DNA of 64,000 nucleotides from Rhodovulum tesquicola (GCF_024128855.1 NZ_JAMYDV010000011.1:53143-117142); one strand, 5' to 3'; numbered from the stretch's first letter, positions 30,301-40,128 are shown. Translations and numbers: made by a program. The notes: generated by a model not told the origin, from the sequence alone.

Positions 30301-30651
30301 ATGACCGACGCGCCCGACCCGGATGCGCTGAAGGCGCTGTTCCTGCCGCGCCTGCGCGCCGAGCTCGACGCCCTTCGGTCGGCCTCGGCAAGCACCGCCG
30401 CCGATCGCAGGCCCGTGGAACTGGACCAGCAGAGCGTCGGACGGCTCAGCCGCATGGACGCCATTCAGCAACAGGCGATGGCCGCGGCCCAGGATGCCCG
30501 CCGCCACGCCCGCGGCCGGGCGCTGGACGCCGCGATCCGGCGGATCGGGAACGGCGAGTTCGGCTGGTGCGCCGATTGCGGCGATTTCATCGGCCTGCCG
30601 CGCCTCGATCTCGATCCCACGATGACCAGATGCACCGACTGCGCCCGCTGA
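30301..30651 (+). CDS. TraR/DksA-family C4 zinc-finger protein
   Basis: A 116-residue protein read from the ATG at 30301. Residues about 10-85 are helical, forming the coiled-coil part, followed by a C4 zinc finger with Cys 90, 93, 111 and 114 (CADC ... CTDC). The tip of the coiled coil (DAARxxxA-type acidic pair of true DksA) is not obvious, so it may not act on RNA polymerase exactly as DksA does. Last gene of the SulP-Usp group. Confidence 0.85.
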   Translation: MTDAPDPDALKALFLPRLRAELDALRSASASTAADRRPVELDQQSVGRLSRMDAIQQQAMAAAQDARRHARGRALDAAIRRIGNGEFGWCADCGDFIGLPRLDLDPTMTRCTDCAR

Positions 30652-30712
30652 GGCGCGCCGCGATCGGGCGCCACCGTCCCTTGCGAAAGGATCGCGCCCC
30701 GAGACTTTCGGC

Positions 30713-30741
30713 TTGCCTCACCATCGCATCTCCCCTATAGG
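30713..30741 (+). promoter_or_regulatory. Sigma-70-type promoter in front of rpmC
   Basis: TTGCCT (30713-30718), a 17-base spacer and TATAGG (30736-30741). The next gene is rpmC, 79 bases downstream. In most bacteria rpmC is internal to the S10 operon and has no promoter of its own. Confidence 0.7.
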
Positions 30742-30820
30742 CGACGCTTCTACACGAACTCCACCGAATCCCGGGTGACCCAAGGGGGGCCCTTCGGTGA
30801 TGTTGAAAGGAACAAGGCGC

Positions 30821-31021
30821 ATGAACGCCAGCGAACTTCGGGACAAGACCCCCGACCAGCTCCGCGATCAGCTTGTGGCCCTGAAGAAGGAGGCGTTCAA
30901 CCTCCGCTTCCAGCAGGCCACCGGCGCGATGGAGAACACCGCCCGTGTCCGGCAGATCCGGCGCAATGTCGCCCGGGTCAAGACCGTTCTGAACGAAAAA
31001 GCCCGCGCGGCGGCCGAGTAA
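30821..31021 (+). CDS. rpmC: Ribosomal protein uL29
   Basis: A 66-residue protein: [20 protein letters not shown] with the conserved [20 protein letters not shown]. The ATG at 30821 is preceded by GAAAGGAACAAGGC. A constituent of the 50S subunit near the exit tunnel. It is the first ribosomal gene in this window: the usual upstream partners (rpsJ to rplP) are not here, and a DksA-like gene occupies their place. Confidence 0.97.
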   Translation: MNASELRDKTPDQLRDQLVALKKEAFNLRFQQATGAMENTARVRQIRRNVARVKTVLNEKARAAAE

Positions 31022-31033
31022 GGAGCCAGACAG

Positions 31034-31267
31034 ATGCCCAAACGTATCCTGCAAGGCACCGTGACCTCGGACAAGAACGACCAGACCGTGACGGTCCTGG
31101 TCGAGCGTCGCTTCAAGCACCCCGTGCTGCAGAAGACGATCCGCAAGTCCAAGAAATACCGGGCCCATGACGAAGCCAACACCTTCAAGGTCGGCGATAT
31201 CGTGCGCATTCAGGAATGCGCGCCCAAGTCCAAGACGAAACGCTGGGAGGTGGTGGCGCAGGTCTGA
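31034..31267 (+). CDS. rpsQ: Ribosomal protein uS17
   Basis: A 77-residue OB-fold protein of the 30S subunit that binds 16S r[37 protein letters not shown] and the C-terminal segment [11 protein letters not shown] are the family's conserved blocks. It follows rpmC by 12 bases with an AAGGAG site and is followed by a 69-base gap before rplN. Confidence 0.97.
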   Translation: MPKRILQGTVTSDKNDQTVTVLVERRFKHPVLQKTIRKSKKYRAHDEANTFKVGDIVRIQECAPKSKTKRWEVVAQV

Positions 31268-31336
31268 CCTGATCCCCACAGCCCGGTTTGAACGAAACCC
31301 TGGGGCAAGACGTCCCCAAAGGTCGGGAGAAACCAA

Positions 31337-31705
31337 ATGATCCAGATGCAGACCAATCTGGATGTCGCTGACAACTCCGGCGCACGCCGGGTTCAGTGCA
31401 TCAAGGTCCTCGGCGGGTCCAAGCGGAAATATGCCAGCGTCGGCGACATCATCGTGGTGTCGGTGAAAGAGGCGATCCCGCGCGGCCGCGTCAAGAAGGG
31501 CGATGTCCGCAAGGCCGTCGTCGTGCGCACCGCCAAGGAAGTGCGCCGCGAGGACGGCACCGCGATCCGCTTCGATCGCAACGCCGCCGTGATCCTCAAC
31601 AACAATCTCGAACCCGTCGGCACCCGCATCTTCGGGCCGGTGGTGCGCGAGCTGCGCGCGAAGAACTTCATGAAGATCATCTCGCTCGCCCCGGAGGTGC
31701 TGTGA
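31337..31705 (+). CDS. rplN: Ribosomal protein uL14
   Basis: A 122-residue 50S protein. [20 protein letters not shown] and the C-terminal [21 protein letters not shown] are invariant features. The stop codon overlaps the rplX start by one base (TGATG), so translation of the two is coupled. Confidence 0.98.
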   Translation: MIQMQTNLDVADNSGARRVQCIKVLGGSKRKYASVGDIIVVSVKEAIPRGRVKKGDVRKAVVVRTAKEVRREDGTAIRFDRNAAVILNNNLEPVGTRIFGPVVRELRAKNFMKIISLAPEVL

Positions 31706-32008
31706 TGGCTGCCAAGCTCAAGAAGGGCGACAAGGTCATCGTGCTCGCCGGCAAGGACAAGGGCCGCGAGGGCGTGATCACGTCCGTCGATCCCAAGGGC
31801 GGCAAGGCCGTGGTGGACGGCATCAACATGGCGATCCGCCACCAGAAGCAGACCCAGACCACCCAGGCCGGCCGCATCTCCAAGGCGATGCCGATCGACC
31901 TGTCGAACCTTGCCATCATCGACAAGAACGGCAAGCCCACCCGCGTCGGCTTCAAGATCGAGGACGGCAAGAAGGTGCGCTACGCCAAGACCACGGGGGA
32001 CGCGATCG

Positions 32009-32016
<8 letters not shown>
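31705..32016 (+). CDS. rplX: Ribosomal protein uL24
   Basis: A 103-residue 50S assembly-initiator protein with the KOW motif in [20 protein letters not shown] and a C-terminal [13 protein letters not shown] segment. It overlaps rplN by one base and rplE by 8 bases. Confidence 0.97.
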
Positions 32017-32572
<556 letters not shown>

Positions 32573-32592
32573 TCGCGGGAGGAACAGGACCA

Positions 32593-32898
32593 ATGGCCAA
32601 GAAATCCATGATCGAACGCGAACTCAAGCGCCAGCGCCTGGTCAAGCAATACGCTGCCAAGCGCGCCCGCCTGAAGGAGATCGCGAAAAACGAGGAGCTT
32701 CCGATGGAAGAGCGGTTCAAGGCGCAGCTCAAGCTCGCCAAGCTGCCGCGCAACTCCTCGGCGACGCGGCTGCACAACCGCTGTCAGCTCACCGGGCGTC
32801 CGCACGCCTATTACCGCAAGCTCAAGGTCTCGCGGATCATGCTTCGGGAACTCGGCTCTCAGGGCCAGATCCCCGGCATGGTGAAGTCGAGCTGGTAA
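32593..32898 (+). CDS. rpsN: Ribosomal protein uS14, long zinc-free form
   Basis: A 101-residue 30S protein. [20 protein letters not shown] and [20 protein letters not shown] identify it. Only one cysteine of the zinc ribbon remains, so this is the C-minus form, not dependent on zinc. Its place between rplE and rpsH is the normal spc order. Confidence 0.97.
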   Translation: MAKKSMIERELKRQRLVKQYAAKRARLKEIAKNEELPMEERFKAQLKLAKLPRNSSATRLHNRCQLTGRPHAYYRKLKVSRIMLRELGSQGQIPGMVKSSW

Positions 32899-32910
32899 GG
32901 AGGGGAAGAA

Positions 32911-33309
32911 ATGTCCGTGAACGATCCTCTCGGCGATATGCTGACCCGCATCCGCAACGCGCAGATGCGCGGCAAGTCCACCGTCCGCACCCCGGCCTCC
33001 AAGCTGCGCGCCTGGGTGCTGGATGTGCTGACCGACGAAGGTTACATCCGCGGCTACGAGAAGGTGGACGGCCCCAACGGCCTGCCCGAACTCGAAGTCA
33101 GCCTGAAATACTTCGAAGGCCAGCCCGTGATCCGCGAACTCAAGCGCGTGTCGAAACCCGGCCGCCGCGTCTACATGGGCGTTGGCGAGCTGCCGCAGGT
33201 GCGTCAGGGCCTGGGCGTGTCCATCGTCTCGACCTCTCGGGGCGTGATGTCGGATGCGGCCGCGCGCTCGGCGAATGTCGGCGGCGAAGTGCTCTGCACC
33301 GTGTTCTAA
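32911..33309 (+). CDS. rpsH: Ribosomal protein uS8
   Basis: A 132-residue 30S protein: [20 protein letters not shown] at the start and the C-terminal [18 protein letters not shown]. In Escherichia coli, S8 represses translation of the spc operon by binding mRNA at rplE; no comparable mRNA site was examined here. AAGGAGGGGAAGAA precedes the ATG. Confidence 0.98.
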   Translation: MSVNDPLGDMLTRIRNAQMRGKSTVRTPASKLRAWVLDVLTDEGYIRGYEKVDGPNGLPELEVSLKYFEGQPVIRELKRVSKPGRRVYMGVGELPQVRQGLGVSIVSTSRGVMSDAAARSANVGGEVLCTVF

Positions 33310-33320
33310 GGAGGAAGGCA

Positions 33321-33854
33321 ATGTCTCGTATTGGCAAAAGACCGGTCGAGCTGCCGTCGGGTGTGACCGCATCCGTCTCCGGCCAGACCGTCGAAGTGAA
33401 GGGGCCCAAGGGCACCCGCAGCTTCACCGCGACCGACGATGTCACCATCGCGGTCGAGGACAACGCCGTCAGCATCACCCCCCGGGGCAGCTCCAAGCGG
33501 GCGCGCCAGCAATGGGGGATGTCGCGCACCATGGTCGCGAATCTCGTGACCGGCGTCACCCAGGGCTTCAAGCGCGAGCTCGAAATCCAGGGCGTCGGCT
33601 ACCGCGCCCAGATCCAGGGCAACATGCTGAAGCTGAACCTCGGCTACAGCCATGACGTGAATTTCGAGGTTCCGCAGGGCGTCACCGTGACGACGCCCAA
33701 GCAGACCGAGATCGTCGTCGAGGGCATCGACCAGCAACAGGTCGGCCAGGTGGCAGCGAACATTCGCGAATGGCGCGGCCCCGAGCCCTACAAGGGCAAG
33801 GGCATCCGCTACAAGGGCGAGTTCATCTTCCGCAAGGAAGGCAAGAAGAAGTAA
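33321..33854 (+). CDS. rplF: Ribosomal protein uL6
   Basis: A 177-residue 50S protein with two alpha/beta repeats. [20 protein letters not shown] opens it; the C-terminal [19 protein letters not shown] is the family's most conserved segment. It follows rpsH by 11 bases. Confidence 0.98.
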   Translation: MSRIGKRPVELPSGVTASVSGQTVEVKGPKGTRSFTATDDVTIAVEDNAVSITPRGSSKRARQQWGMSRTMVANLVTGVTQGFKRELEIQGVGYRAQIQGNMLKLNLGYSHDVNFEVPQGVTVTTPKQTEIVVEGIDQQQVGQVAANIREWRGPEPYKGKGIRYKGEFIFRKEGKKK

Positions 33855-33865
33855 GGGCGCGACAG

Positions 33866-34225
33866 ATGGCAAACAGCAAACGGGACCTGTTCCAGAAACG
33901 CCGCCTGCGCGTGCGGAACAAGCTGCGCAAGATGAACGACGGGCGCCTGCGCCTGTCGGTCTTCCGCAGCAACAAGAACATCAGCGTTCAGCTGATCGAC
34001 GATGTCGCCGGCGTGACGCTGGCCGCCGCCTCCAGCCTGGAAAAGGATCTGGGCGTGGTCGGCAAGAACAATGTCGAGGCGGCCGCCAAGGTCGGCGCGG
34101 CGATCGCCGAGCGGGCCAGGAAGGCCGGGGTCGAGGAATGCTATTTCGACCGCGGCGGCTACCTCTATCACGGGCGCGTCAAGGCGCTGGCCGATGCCGC
34201 CCGTGAGGGCGGGCTGAAGTTCTGA
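33866..34225 (+). CDS. rplR: Ribosomal protein uL18
   Basis: A 119-residue 5S rRNA-binding protein of the 50S subunit. The ATG at 33866 was chosen over longer frames because it gives the usual N-terminus [20 protein letters not shown]. The segment [20 protein letters not shown] closes the protein as expected. Confidence 0.97.
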   Translation: MANSKRDLFQKRRLRVRNKLRKMNDGRLRLSVFRSNKNISVQLIDDVAGVTLAAASSLEKDLGVVGKNNVEAAAKVGAAIAERARKAGVEECYFDRGGYLYHGRVKALADAAREGGLKF

Positions 34226-34236
34226 GGAGACGAGAC

Positions 34237-34800
34237 ATGGCAGAACGTGAACAACGCCGGGACCGCCGCGACCGCGACGAAACCCCGGAATTCGCCGATC
34301 GTCTCGTGGCGATCAACCGGGTCTCCAAGACCGTGAAGGGCGGCAAGCGCTTCGGCTTTGCAGCCCTCGTGGTGGTGGGCGACCAGAAGGGCCGCGTGGG
34401 CTTCGGCAAGGGCAAGGCCAAGGAAGTGCCCGAGGCGATCCGCAAGGCCACCGAACAGGCCAAGCGGTCCATGATGCGCGTGCCGCTCCGCGAGGGCCGC
34501 ACCCTGCACCACGACATGGAAGGCCGCCACGGCGCCGGCCGCGTCGTGATGCGCTCGGCCCCGCAAGGGACCGGCATCATCGCGGGCGGCCCGATGCGCG
34601 CGGTGTTCGAGATGCTGGGGGTCCAGGACGTGGTGGCGAAATCCATCGGTTCGCAGAACCCCTACAACATGATCCGCGCGACGCTCGACGGGCTGCGCAA
34701 GGAAAGCTCGCCCCGTCAGGTGGCGCAGCGCCGCGGCAAGAAGGTGGCCGACATCCTGAAACGGGATGACGCGCCGACCGAAGCCGTCGCCGAAGCGTAA
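34237..34800 (+). CDS. rpsE: Ribosomal protein uS5
   Basis: A 187-residue 30S protein involved in decoding accuracy and mRNA entry. [40 protein letters not shown] and the [15 protein letters not shown] loop are all present. It has the usual short acidic/basic N-terminal extension of alphaproteobacteria ([17 protein letters not shown]). Confidence 0.98.
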   Translation: MAEREQRRDRRDRDETPEFADRLVAINRVSKTVKGGKRFGFAALVVVGDQKGRVGFGKGKAKEVPEAIRKATEQAKRSMMRVPLREGRTLHHDMEGRHGAGRVVMRSAPQGTGIIAGGPMRAVFEMLGVQDVVAKSIGSQNPYNMIRATLDGLRKESSPRQVAQRRGKKVADILKRDDAPTEAVAEA

Positions 34801-34812
34801 GGAGGCGATCCC

Positions 34813-35004
34813 ATGACCAAGAAGACCATCGTGGTCAAGCAGATCGGCTCGCCGATCCGCCGCCCCGCCGTCCAGCGCCAGATCCTGATCGGCCTGGGCC
34901 TGAACAAGATGCACCGCACCCGCGAACTCGAGGACACCCCCTCGATCCGCGGCATGGTCGCCAAGATCCCGCATCTCGTCGAGATCGTCGAAGAACGCGG
35001 CTGA
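34813..35004 (+). CDS. rpmD: Ribosomal protein uL30
   Basis: A 63-residue 50S protein: [20 protein letters not shown] and [19 protein letters not shown]. It is the last gene before a palindromic repeat and an intrinsic terminator, and so ends this part of the ribosomal cluster; rplO, normally adjacent, lies 393 bases further on. Confidence 0.97.
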   Translation: MTKKTIVVKQIGSPIRRPAVQRQILIGLGLNKMHRTRELEDTPSIRGMVAKIPHLVEIVEERG

Positions 35005-35010
35005 GCGGGC

Positions 35011-35032
35011 GGTGGGTTGACACCCACCCTAC
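35011..35032 (+). repeat. 22-bp palindromic repeat, copy A
   Basis: GGTGGGTTGACACCCACCCTAC, here split as GGTGGGTTGAC + ACCCACCCTAC, beginning 6 bases after the rpmD stop. It differs at one base from the reverse complement of the copy at 40107 and by one deleted base plus one change from the copy at 40077. Confidence 0.75.
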
Positions 35033-35039
35033 GGATCGG

Positions 35040-35076
35040 AAAGCGCCCCGCATCACTTGGGGCGCTTTTCTCTTTT
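35040..35076 (+). terminator. Intrinsic terminator after rpmD
   Basis: AAAGCGCCCC (35040-35049), a 9-base loop, GGGGCGCTTT (35059-35068), then TCTCTTTT. The arms pair perfectly over 10 bp. It should end transcription from the rpmC-rpmD group. Confidence 0.9.
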
Positions 35077-35273
35077 GCGGGCTTTTCGCGGGGCAGATTC
35101 CCCCCTCGGCGCGCTGCCGTTGCGGCCCGCGGAGGCGGCGGTCCATCGCCGAGCCATCGGCCACCAGGGCGCAAGCGAGACCCGTTCCGCTCGCATCTCC
35201 CCGCGCCAGCGTCCCGCCCGACCGAAGACAATGCCCCCTGCCGGACGCGCGTCCCGATGCCGCGCGCAAAGGG

Positions 35274-35302
35274 TTGCATGGGCGCGGAGTCCCGTCTATA
35301 CG
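35274..35302 (+). promoter_or_regulatory. Sigma-70-type promoter in front of rplO
   Basis: TTGCAT (35274-35279), a 17-base spacer and TATACG (35297-35302), with rplO starting 94 bases later. Together with the terminator upstream it makes rplO-secY-adk a separate transcription unit. Confidence 0.65.
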
Positions 35303-35396
35303 CCCCCGGTGGCCCCCACGGGCCCCATCTCACATCCAGCTAACGCCGTGGCCGCCCAATTCGCTTCGGGGGCGCGTCCGGCTCAGGAGAAGCGAC

Positions 35397-35873
35397 ATGA
35401 AACTCAATGAACTCCGTGACAACCCGGGTGCCGCGAAAAAGGCCAAGCGGGTCGGCCGTGGCCCGGGCTCGGGCAAGGGCAAGACCGCCGGGCGCGGCAT
35501 CAAGGGCCAGAAATCCCGCTCGGGCGTCTCGATCAACGCCTTCGAGGGCGGCCAGATGCCGCTCTACCAGCGCCTGCCCAAGCGCGGCTTCACCAAGCCG
35601 AACCGCAAGGCCTATGCGGTGGTCAATCTCGGCCTGATCCAGAAATTCGTCGATGCGGGCAAGCTCGACGGCACGGCGCCCATCACCGAGGATGCGCTGG
35701 TGGCCTCGGGCCTGGTGCGCCGCAAGCTTGACGGCGTCCGCGTGCTCGCCAAGGGCGAGGTGACCGGCAAGCTGACGCTCGACGTGACCGGCGCCTCGCG
35801 CGCGGCTGTCGAGGCGGTCGAAAAGGCCGGCGGCACGCTCAAGACCGCCGCCCCGGCCGAGGCGACCGAATAA
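35397..35873 (+). CDS. rplO: Ribosomal protein uL15
   Basis: A 158-residue 50S protein: [20 protein letters not shown] then [20 protein letters not shown], the Gly/Lys-rich N-terminal extension that penetrates 23S rRNA. CAGGAGAAGCGAC precedes the ATG at 35397. Followed by secY after 108 bases. Confidence 0.98.
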   Translation: MKLNELRDNPGAAKKAKRVGRGPGSGKGKTAGRGIKGQKSRSGVSINAFEGGQMPLYQRLPKRGFTKPNRKAYAVVNLGLIQKFVDAGKLDGTAPITEDALVASGLVRRKLDGVRVLAKGEVTGKLTLDVTGASRAAVEAVEKAGGTLKTAAPAEATE

Positions 35874-35981
35874 GTGGTTGTTCGCGGGCTCCGGGCCGCT
35901 TACATCCTGACCTAGTTTTCCATTGCGCCGCCGGAGCCGGAAGACGGTTTCGGCGGCGTTGTCCTTGAACAGAGGCTCAGC

Positions 35982-37340
35982 ATGGCATCTGCAGCAGAGC
36001 AAATGGCCGCGAACATGAGCTGGGGGGCCTTCGGCAAGGCCACCGAGCTGCGCCAGCGCATCTTCTACACCCTCGGTCTTCTGATCGTCTATCGCCTGGG
36101 CACCTATATCCCGGTGCCCGGCATCGACGGGGTCGAGCTGCGCAACTTCATGGACCAGGCCGCGGCCGGTCTGGGGGGCATCCTGTCGATGTTCACCGGC
36201 GGCGCACTGGGGCGGATGGGCATCTTCGCCCTCGGCATCATGCCCTATATCTCGGCCTCGATCATCGTGCAGCTTCTGGCCGCGATGGTGCCCCAGCTCG
36301 AACAGCTCAAGAAAGAGGGCGAGCAGGGCCGCAAGAAGCTGAACCAGTATACCCGCTACGGCACGGTGTTCCTCGCGACCTTCCAGGCCTATGGCCTTGC
36401 CGTCAGCCTCGAGGCCGGGGGGCTTGCCTCCGATCCGGGCTGGTTCTTCCGCGCGGGCACGGTCATCACGCTGGTCGGCGGCACCATGTTCCTGATGTGG
36501 CTGGGCGAACAGATCACCGCGCGCGGCGTCGGCAACGGCATCTCGCTCATCATCTTCGTCGGCATCATCGCGGAAATCCCCGCGGCGCTTGCGCAGTTCT
36601 TCAGCCAGGGCCGCTCCGGCGCGCTCTCGCCCGTGGTCATCATCGGCGTGATCGTGATGGTCGTGGTCACGATCGCCTTCGTGGTGTTCATGGAACGGGC
36701 CTTGCGAAAGATCCACATCCAGTATCCGCGCCGCCAGGTGGGGATGAAGGTCTATGACGGCGGCTCCTCGCACCTGCCGGTCAAGGTGAACCCGGCGGGC
36801 GTGATCCCGGCGATCTTCGCCTCGTCGCTGCTGCTGCTGCCGACGACGGTGGCGACCTTCTCGCACAACCAGGCGGGGCCGGTGATGACGGCGCTGCTGG
36901 CCTATTTCGGTCCCGGCCAGCCGCTTTATCTCGCCTTCTTCTCGGGCATGATCATCTTCTTCACCTATTTCTACACGTTCAACGTGGCCTTCAAGACCGA
37001 GGACGTGGCCGAGAATCTCAAGAACCAGAACGGCTTCGTTCCGGGGATCCGGCCGGGCAAGCGCACGCAGGAATATCTCGACTATGTCGTAACCCGCATC
37101 CTGGTGCTCGGCTCGGGCTATCTGGCGCTGGTCTGCATGCTGCCCGAAGTGTTGCGCGCCCAGCTTGCCATCCCGTTCTATTTCGGCGGCACGTCGGTCC
37201 TGATCGTCGTCTCGGTGACGATGGACACGATCCAGCAGGTCCAGTCCCATCTTCTGGCGCACCAGTACGAGGGGCTGATCGAGAAATCGCAACTCAGACG
37301 CAAGCGCAAAGGCGCAAGGAAAGGGACAGCGCGCAGATGA
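35982..37340 (+). CDS. secY: SecY, channel subunit of the Sec translocase
   Basis: A 452-residue inner-membrane protein with 10 hydrophobic segments that forms the protein-conducting channel with SecE. Typical blocks: [20 protein letters not shown] in TM1, [14 protein letters not shown] in TM2, [20 protein letters not shown] around TM4, and the C-terminal [16 protein letters not shown]. The end overlaps adk by 4 bases (ATGA). Confidence 0.98.
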   Translation: MASAAEQMAANMSWGAFGKATELRQRIFYTLGLLIVYRLGTYIPVPGIDGVELRNFMDQAAAGLGGILSMFTGGALGRMGIFALGIMPYISASIIVQLLAAMVPQLEQLKKEGEQGRKKLNQYTRYGTVFLATFQAYGLAVSLEAGGLASDPGWFFRAGTVITLVGGTMFLMWLGEQITARGVGNGISLIIFVGIIAEIPAALAQFFSQGRSGALSPVVIIGVIVMVVVTIAFVVFMERALRKIHIQYPRRQVGMKVYDGGSSHLPVKVNPAGVIPAIFASSLLLLPTTVATFSHNQAGPVMTALLAYFGPGQPLYLAFFSGMIIFFTYFYTFNVAFKTEDVAENLKNQNGFVPGIRPGKRTQEYLDYVVTRILVLGSGYLALVCMLPEVLRAQLAIPFYFGGTSVLIVVSVTMDTIQQVQSHLLAHQYEGLIEKSQLRRKRKGARKGTARR

Positions 37341-37981
37341 ACATCATCCTGTTGGGCCCCCCGGGGGCCGGGAAGGGCACGCAAGCCCGCCGGCTCGTGG
37401 AGGAACGGGGCATGACCCAGCTTTCCACCGGCGACATGCTGCGCGAGGCGCGCAGCTCGGGCACCGAGATGGGAAAAAGGGTGGCGGCGGTCATGGATCG
37501 CGGCGAACTGGTGACCGACGAGATCGTGATCGGCCTGATCGCCGAAAAGCTCGAAGGCGGCGGCGGCGGGTTCATCTTCGACGGCTTCCCCCGCACGCTG
37601 GCCCAGGCCGACGCGCTGGGCGCCCTGCTCGACAACATGGGCCAGCGGCTCGATGCCGTGATCGAGATGCGCGTCGATGACGAGGCGCTGGTGGCGCGGA
37701 TCACCGCGCGCTCGACCTGCGCGGGCTGCGGCGAGGTCTATAACGACATCAGCCGCCCGATTCCGGCCGACGGCACATGCGTCAAATGCGGCGCGACCGA
37801 GTTCACCCGCCGCGCCGACGACAATGCCGACAGCCTGCGCCAGCGGCTGATGGAATATTACAAGAAGACCTCGCCGCTGATCGGCTATTACCACGCCAAG
37901 GGTCAGCTTTCCGTCGTCGACGGGCTGGGCGAGATCGACGCCGTGTCGGCCGAGATCAAGGCGGCGCTTGACAAGGCGTGA
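37337..37981 (+). CDS. adk: Adenylate kinase with four-cysteine metal lid
   Basis: A 214-residue enzyme that equilibrates ATP, ADP and AMP. The P-loop is [11 protein letters not shown] (residues 7-17); [11 protein letters not shown] is the AMP site. The lid has Cys 128, 131, 148 and 151 (CAGC ... CVKC), a structural zinc site common in Gram-positives and described in Paracoccus, unlike the lid of enteric Adk. Overlaps secY by 4 bases. Confidence 0.97.
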   Translation: MNIILLGPPGAGKGTQARRLVEERGMTQLSTGDMLREARSSGTEMGKRVAAVMDRGELVTDEIVIGLIAEKLEGGGGGFIFDGFPRTLAQADALGALLDNMGQRLDAVIEMRVDDEALVARITARSTCAGCGEVYNDISRPIPADGTCVKCGATEFTRRADDNADSLRQRLMEYYKKTSPLIGYYHAKGQLSVVDGLGEIDAVSAEIKAALDKA

Positions 37982-37990
37982 TACTCCCCC

Positions 37991-38019
37991 TTGACGGGAA
38001 ACGGGATTCGCCCTAGGCA
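37991..38019 (+). promoter_or_regulatory. Sigma-70-type promoter upstream of rpsM
   Basis: TTGACG (37991-37996), a 17-base spacer and TAGGCA (38014-38019). It would give the rpsM-rpsK-rpoA-rplQ group a leader of about 140 bases. Confidence 0.6.
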
Positions 38020-38086
38020 CGGCGTCTCGATCATGAATCGACCTTTTGTCGCACAAGGCGTGCGCCGCGGCGGCAACGGGCAGAGC

Positions 38087-38148
38087 GGCCCGAAGGCAGG
38101 ATGCTTTCGGGCCTCAGTTGTGAAAAAAGGTTCCGGGATTACGGAACC
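38087..38148 (+). promoter_or_regulatory. rpsM leader with two hairpins
   Basis: The first stem is GGCCCGAA (38087-38094) with TTCGGGCC (38106-38113); the second is GGTTCCG (38129-38135) with CGGAACC (38142-38148). The second ends 20 bases before the rpsM start and so borders the ribosome site GAAGGAA. Such a leader could serve autogenous control by a ribosomal protein, as S4 does for the alpha operon of E. coli; this is inference. Confidence 0.45.
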
Positions 38149-38168
38149 GCAACCGAAGGAACATACGT

Positions 38169-38537
38169 TTGGCTCGTATCGCTGGCGTCAACATACCCAC
38201 CGGGAAACGCGTCCCCATCGCACTCACCTATATCCACGGCATCGGCCCGTCCTCGGCCCGCGCGATCTGCGACGCGATCGGCATCGACGCCGCCCGCCGC
38301 GTCAACGACCTGTCGGATGCCGAGGTTCTGGCCATCCGCGAGCATATCGACGCCAATCTCACCGTCGAGGGTGATCTGCGGCGCGAAGTGCAGATGAACG
38401 TCAAGCGGCTGATGGACCTGGGCTGCTACCGGGGGCTTCGCCACCGCCGCAACCTGCCCGTGCGCGGCCAGCGCACCCACACCAATGCCCGCACCCGCAA
38501 GGGCCCGGCAAAAGCCATTGCCGGCAAGAAGAAATAA
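38169..38537 (+). CDS. rpsM: Ribosomal protein uS13, TTG start
   Basis: A 122-residue 30S head protein: [20 protein letters not shown] and the C-terminal [19 protein letters not shown]. The start codon is TTG at 38169 (AAGGAA upstream); no ATG gives the conserved N-terminus, so this rare start is certain by homology. It opens the alpha-operon group. Confidence 0.96.
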   Translation: MARIAGVNIPTGKRVPIALTYIHGIGPSSARAICDAIGIDAARRVNDLSDAEVLAIREHIDANLTVEGDLRREVQMNVKRLMDLGCYRGLRHRRNLPVRGQRTHTNARTRKGPAKAIAGKKK

Positions 38538-38552
38538 GGGAGGGCAGGACAG

Positions 38553-38942
38553 ATGGCACGCGAAAAGACCCGCATCAAGCGCAAGGAACGCAAGAACATC
38601 GCCGCCGGTGTGGCGCATGTGAACAGCTCCTTCAACAACACCAAGATCCTGATCTCCGACGTGCAGGGCAACGCGATCGCCTGGTCGTCGGCGGGCACGA
38701 TGGGCTTCAAGGGCTCGCGCAAATCGACCCCCTATGCCGCCCAGATGGCCGCCGAGGATGCCGGCCGCAAGGCGCAGGAACATGGCGTCCGCACCCTCGA
38801 GGTCGAGGTGCAGGGCCCCGGCTCCGGCCGCGAATCGGCCTTGCGCGCGCTCGCCGCGGTCGGCTTCAACATCACCTCGATCCGCGACGTGACCCCCATC
38901 GCGCATAACGGCTGCCGTCCGCCCAAGCGCCGCCGGGTCTGA
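38553..38942 (+). CDS. rpsK: Ribosomal protein uS11
   Basis: A 129-residue 30S platform protein: [40 protein letters not shown] and the terminal [16 protein letters not shown], an invariant tail. It follows rpsM by 15 bases. In many bacteria rpsD lies next; here rpoA follows directly. Confidence 0.98.
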   Translation: MAREKTRIKRKERKNIAAGVAHVNSSFNNTKILISDVQGNAIAWSSAGTMGFKGSRKSTPYAAQMAAEDAGRKAQEHGVRTLEVEVQGPGSGRESALRALAAVGFNITSIRDVTPIAHNGCRPPKRRRV

Positions 38943-39054
38943 TCGGGCATTCTTTCTACCCGGGCCAGGCGATGCCGGCCCGGGTCGCAGGCCATTTCCC
39001 TCGGGCGTCCTTCGCTACGGACATGGGCGAAGGACAGGAATTGAGGAGACGCAC

Positions 39055-40071
39055 ATGATCCACAAGAACTGGCAGGAACTCATCAAGCCGGTGCAACTCG
39101 ACATCCGGACGGGCAACGATCCCGCGCGCCAGGCGACCGTGGTCGCCGAACCGCTGGAGCGCGGCTTCGGCCTGACGCTGGGCAATGCGCTGCGCCGCGT
39201 GCTGATGAGCTCGCTGCAGGGCGCGGCGATCACGTCGGTCCAGATCGACAACGTCCTGCACGAGTTTTCCTCGGTGGCGGGCGTGCGCGAGGACGTGACC
39301 GACATCGTCCTCAACCTCAAGGGCGTCGCCCTCCGGATGGAGGTCGAGGGGCCCAAGCGGCTGACCGTCTCCGCCAAGGGGCCGGGCGTCGTCACCGCGG
39401 GCGAGATCTCGGAAACCGCGGGCATCGAGGTGCTGAACCGCGACCATGTGATCTGCCATCTCGACGAGGGCGCGGATCTGTTCATGGAACTGACCGTGAA
39501 TACCGGCAAGGGCTATGTCGCCGCCGACAAGAACCGCCCCGAGGATGCACCGATCGGCCTGATCCCGATCGACGCGATCTATTCCCCGGTCAAGCGGGTC
39601 GCCTATGACGTGCAGCCGACCCGCGAGGGCCAGGTGCTCGACTATGACAAGCTGACGCTCAAGATCGAGACCGACGGCTCGCTCACCCCCGATGACGCGG
39701 TGGCCTATGCCGCCCGCATCCTTCAGGACCAGCTGTCGATCTTCGTCAATTTCGACGAGCCCGAATCCGCCGGCCGCGATTCCGAGGACGAGGGGCTGGA
39801 ATTCAACCCGCTCCTGCTCAAGAAGGTGGACGAGCTGGAACTTTCGGTGCGCTCGGCCAACTGCCTGAAGAACGACAACATCGTCTATATCGGCGACCTG
39901 ATCCAGAAGACCGAAGCCGAGATGCTGCGCACCCCGAACTTCGGCCGCAAGTCGCTGAACGAGATCAAGGAAGTGCTTTCGGGCATGGGCCTTCACCTTG
40001 GCATGGATGTCGAGGAATGGCCGCCCGAGAACATCGAGGATCTGGCCAAGAAGTTCGAGGACCAGTTCTGA
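39055..40071 (+). CDS. rpoA: RNA polymerase alpha subunit
   Basis: A 338-residue protein. The N-terminal domain carries [20 protein letters not shown], used for dimerisation and assembly. The C-terminal domain (from about residue 250) has [20 protein letters not shown] and the terminal [20 protein letters not shown], for binding of UP elements and activators. The 112-base gap after rpsK has no visible promoter. Palindromic repeats follow its stop. Confidence 0.98.
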   Translation: MIHKNWQELIKPVQLDIRTGNDPARQATVVAEPLERGFGLTLGNALRRVLMSSLQGAAITSVQIDNVLHEFSSVAGVREDVTDIVLNLKGVALRMEVEGPKRLTVSAKGPGVVTAGEISETAGIEVLNRDHVICHLDEGADLFMELTVNTGKGYVAADKNRPEDAPIGLIPIDAIYSPVKRVAYDVQPTREGQVLDYDKLTLKIETDGSLTPDDAVAYAARILQDQLSIFVNFDEPESAGRDSEDEGLEFNPLLLKKVDELELSVRSANCLKNDNIVYIGDLIQKTEAEMLRTPNFGRKSLNEIKEVLSGMGLHLGMDVEEWPPENIEDLAKKFEDQF

Positions 40072-40076
40072 GGGAC

Positions 40077-40128
40077 GGTGGGTTTCACCCACCCTACGCC
40101 GGACGGGTAGGGTGGGTGCCAACCCACC
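40077..40128. repeat. Two 22-bp palindromic repeats, head to head (copies B and C)
   Basis: GGTGGGTTTCACCCACCCTACG at 40077-40098 (shown as one 22-mer in two halves GGTGGGTTTCA + CCCACCCTACG) is followed after 8 bases by an inverted copy at 40107-40128 (GTAGGGTGGGT + GCCAACCCACC). The pair forms a large symmetrical structure 5 bases after the rpoA stop; a single copy lies at 35011. Confidence 0.75.

Larger units (their letters stand above)
35005..35396. other. 392-bp gap between rpmD and rplO: repeat, terminator, promoter
   Basis: No gene is supported. In order it holds a 22-bp palindromic repeat (35011), a strong intrinsic terminator (35040-35076), about 200 bases of GC-rich sequence without visible signals, and a sigma-70-type promoter (35274-35302). 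Each is listed separately. Confidence 0.7.
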
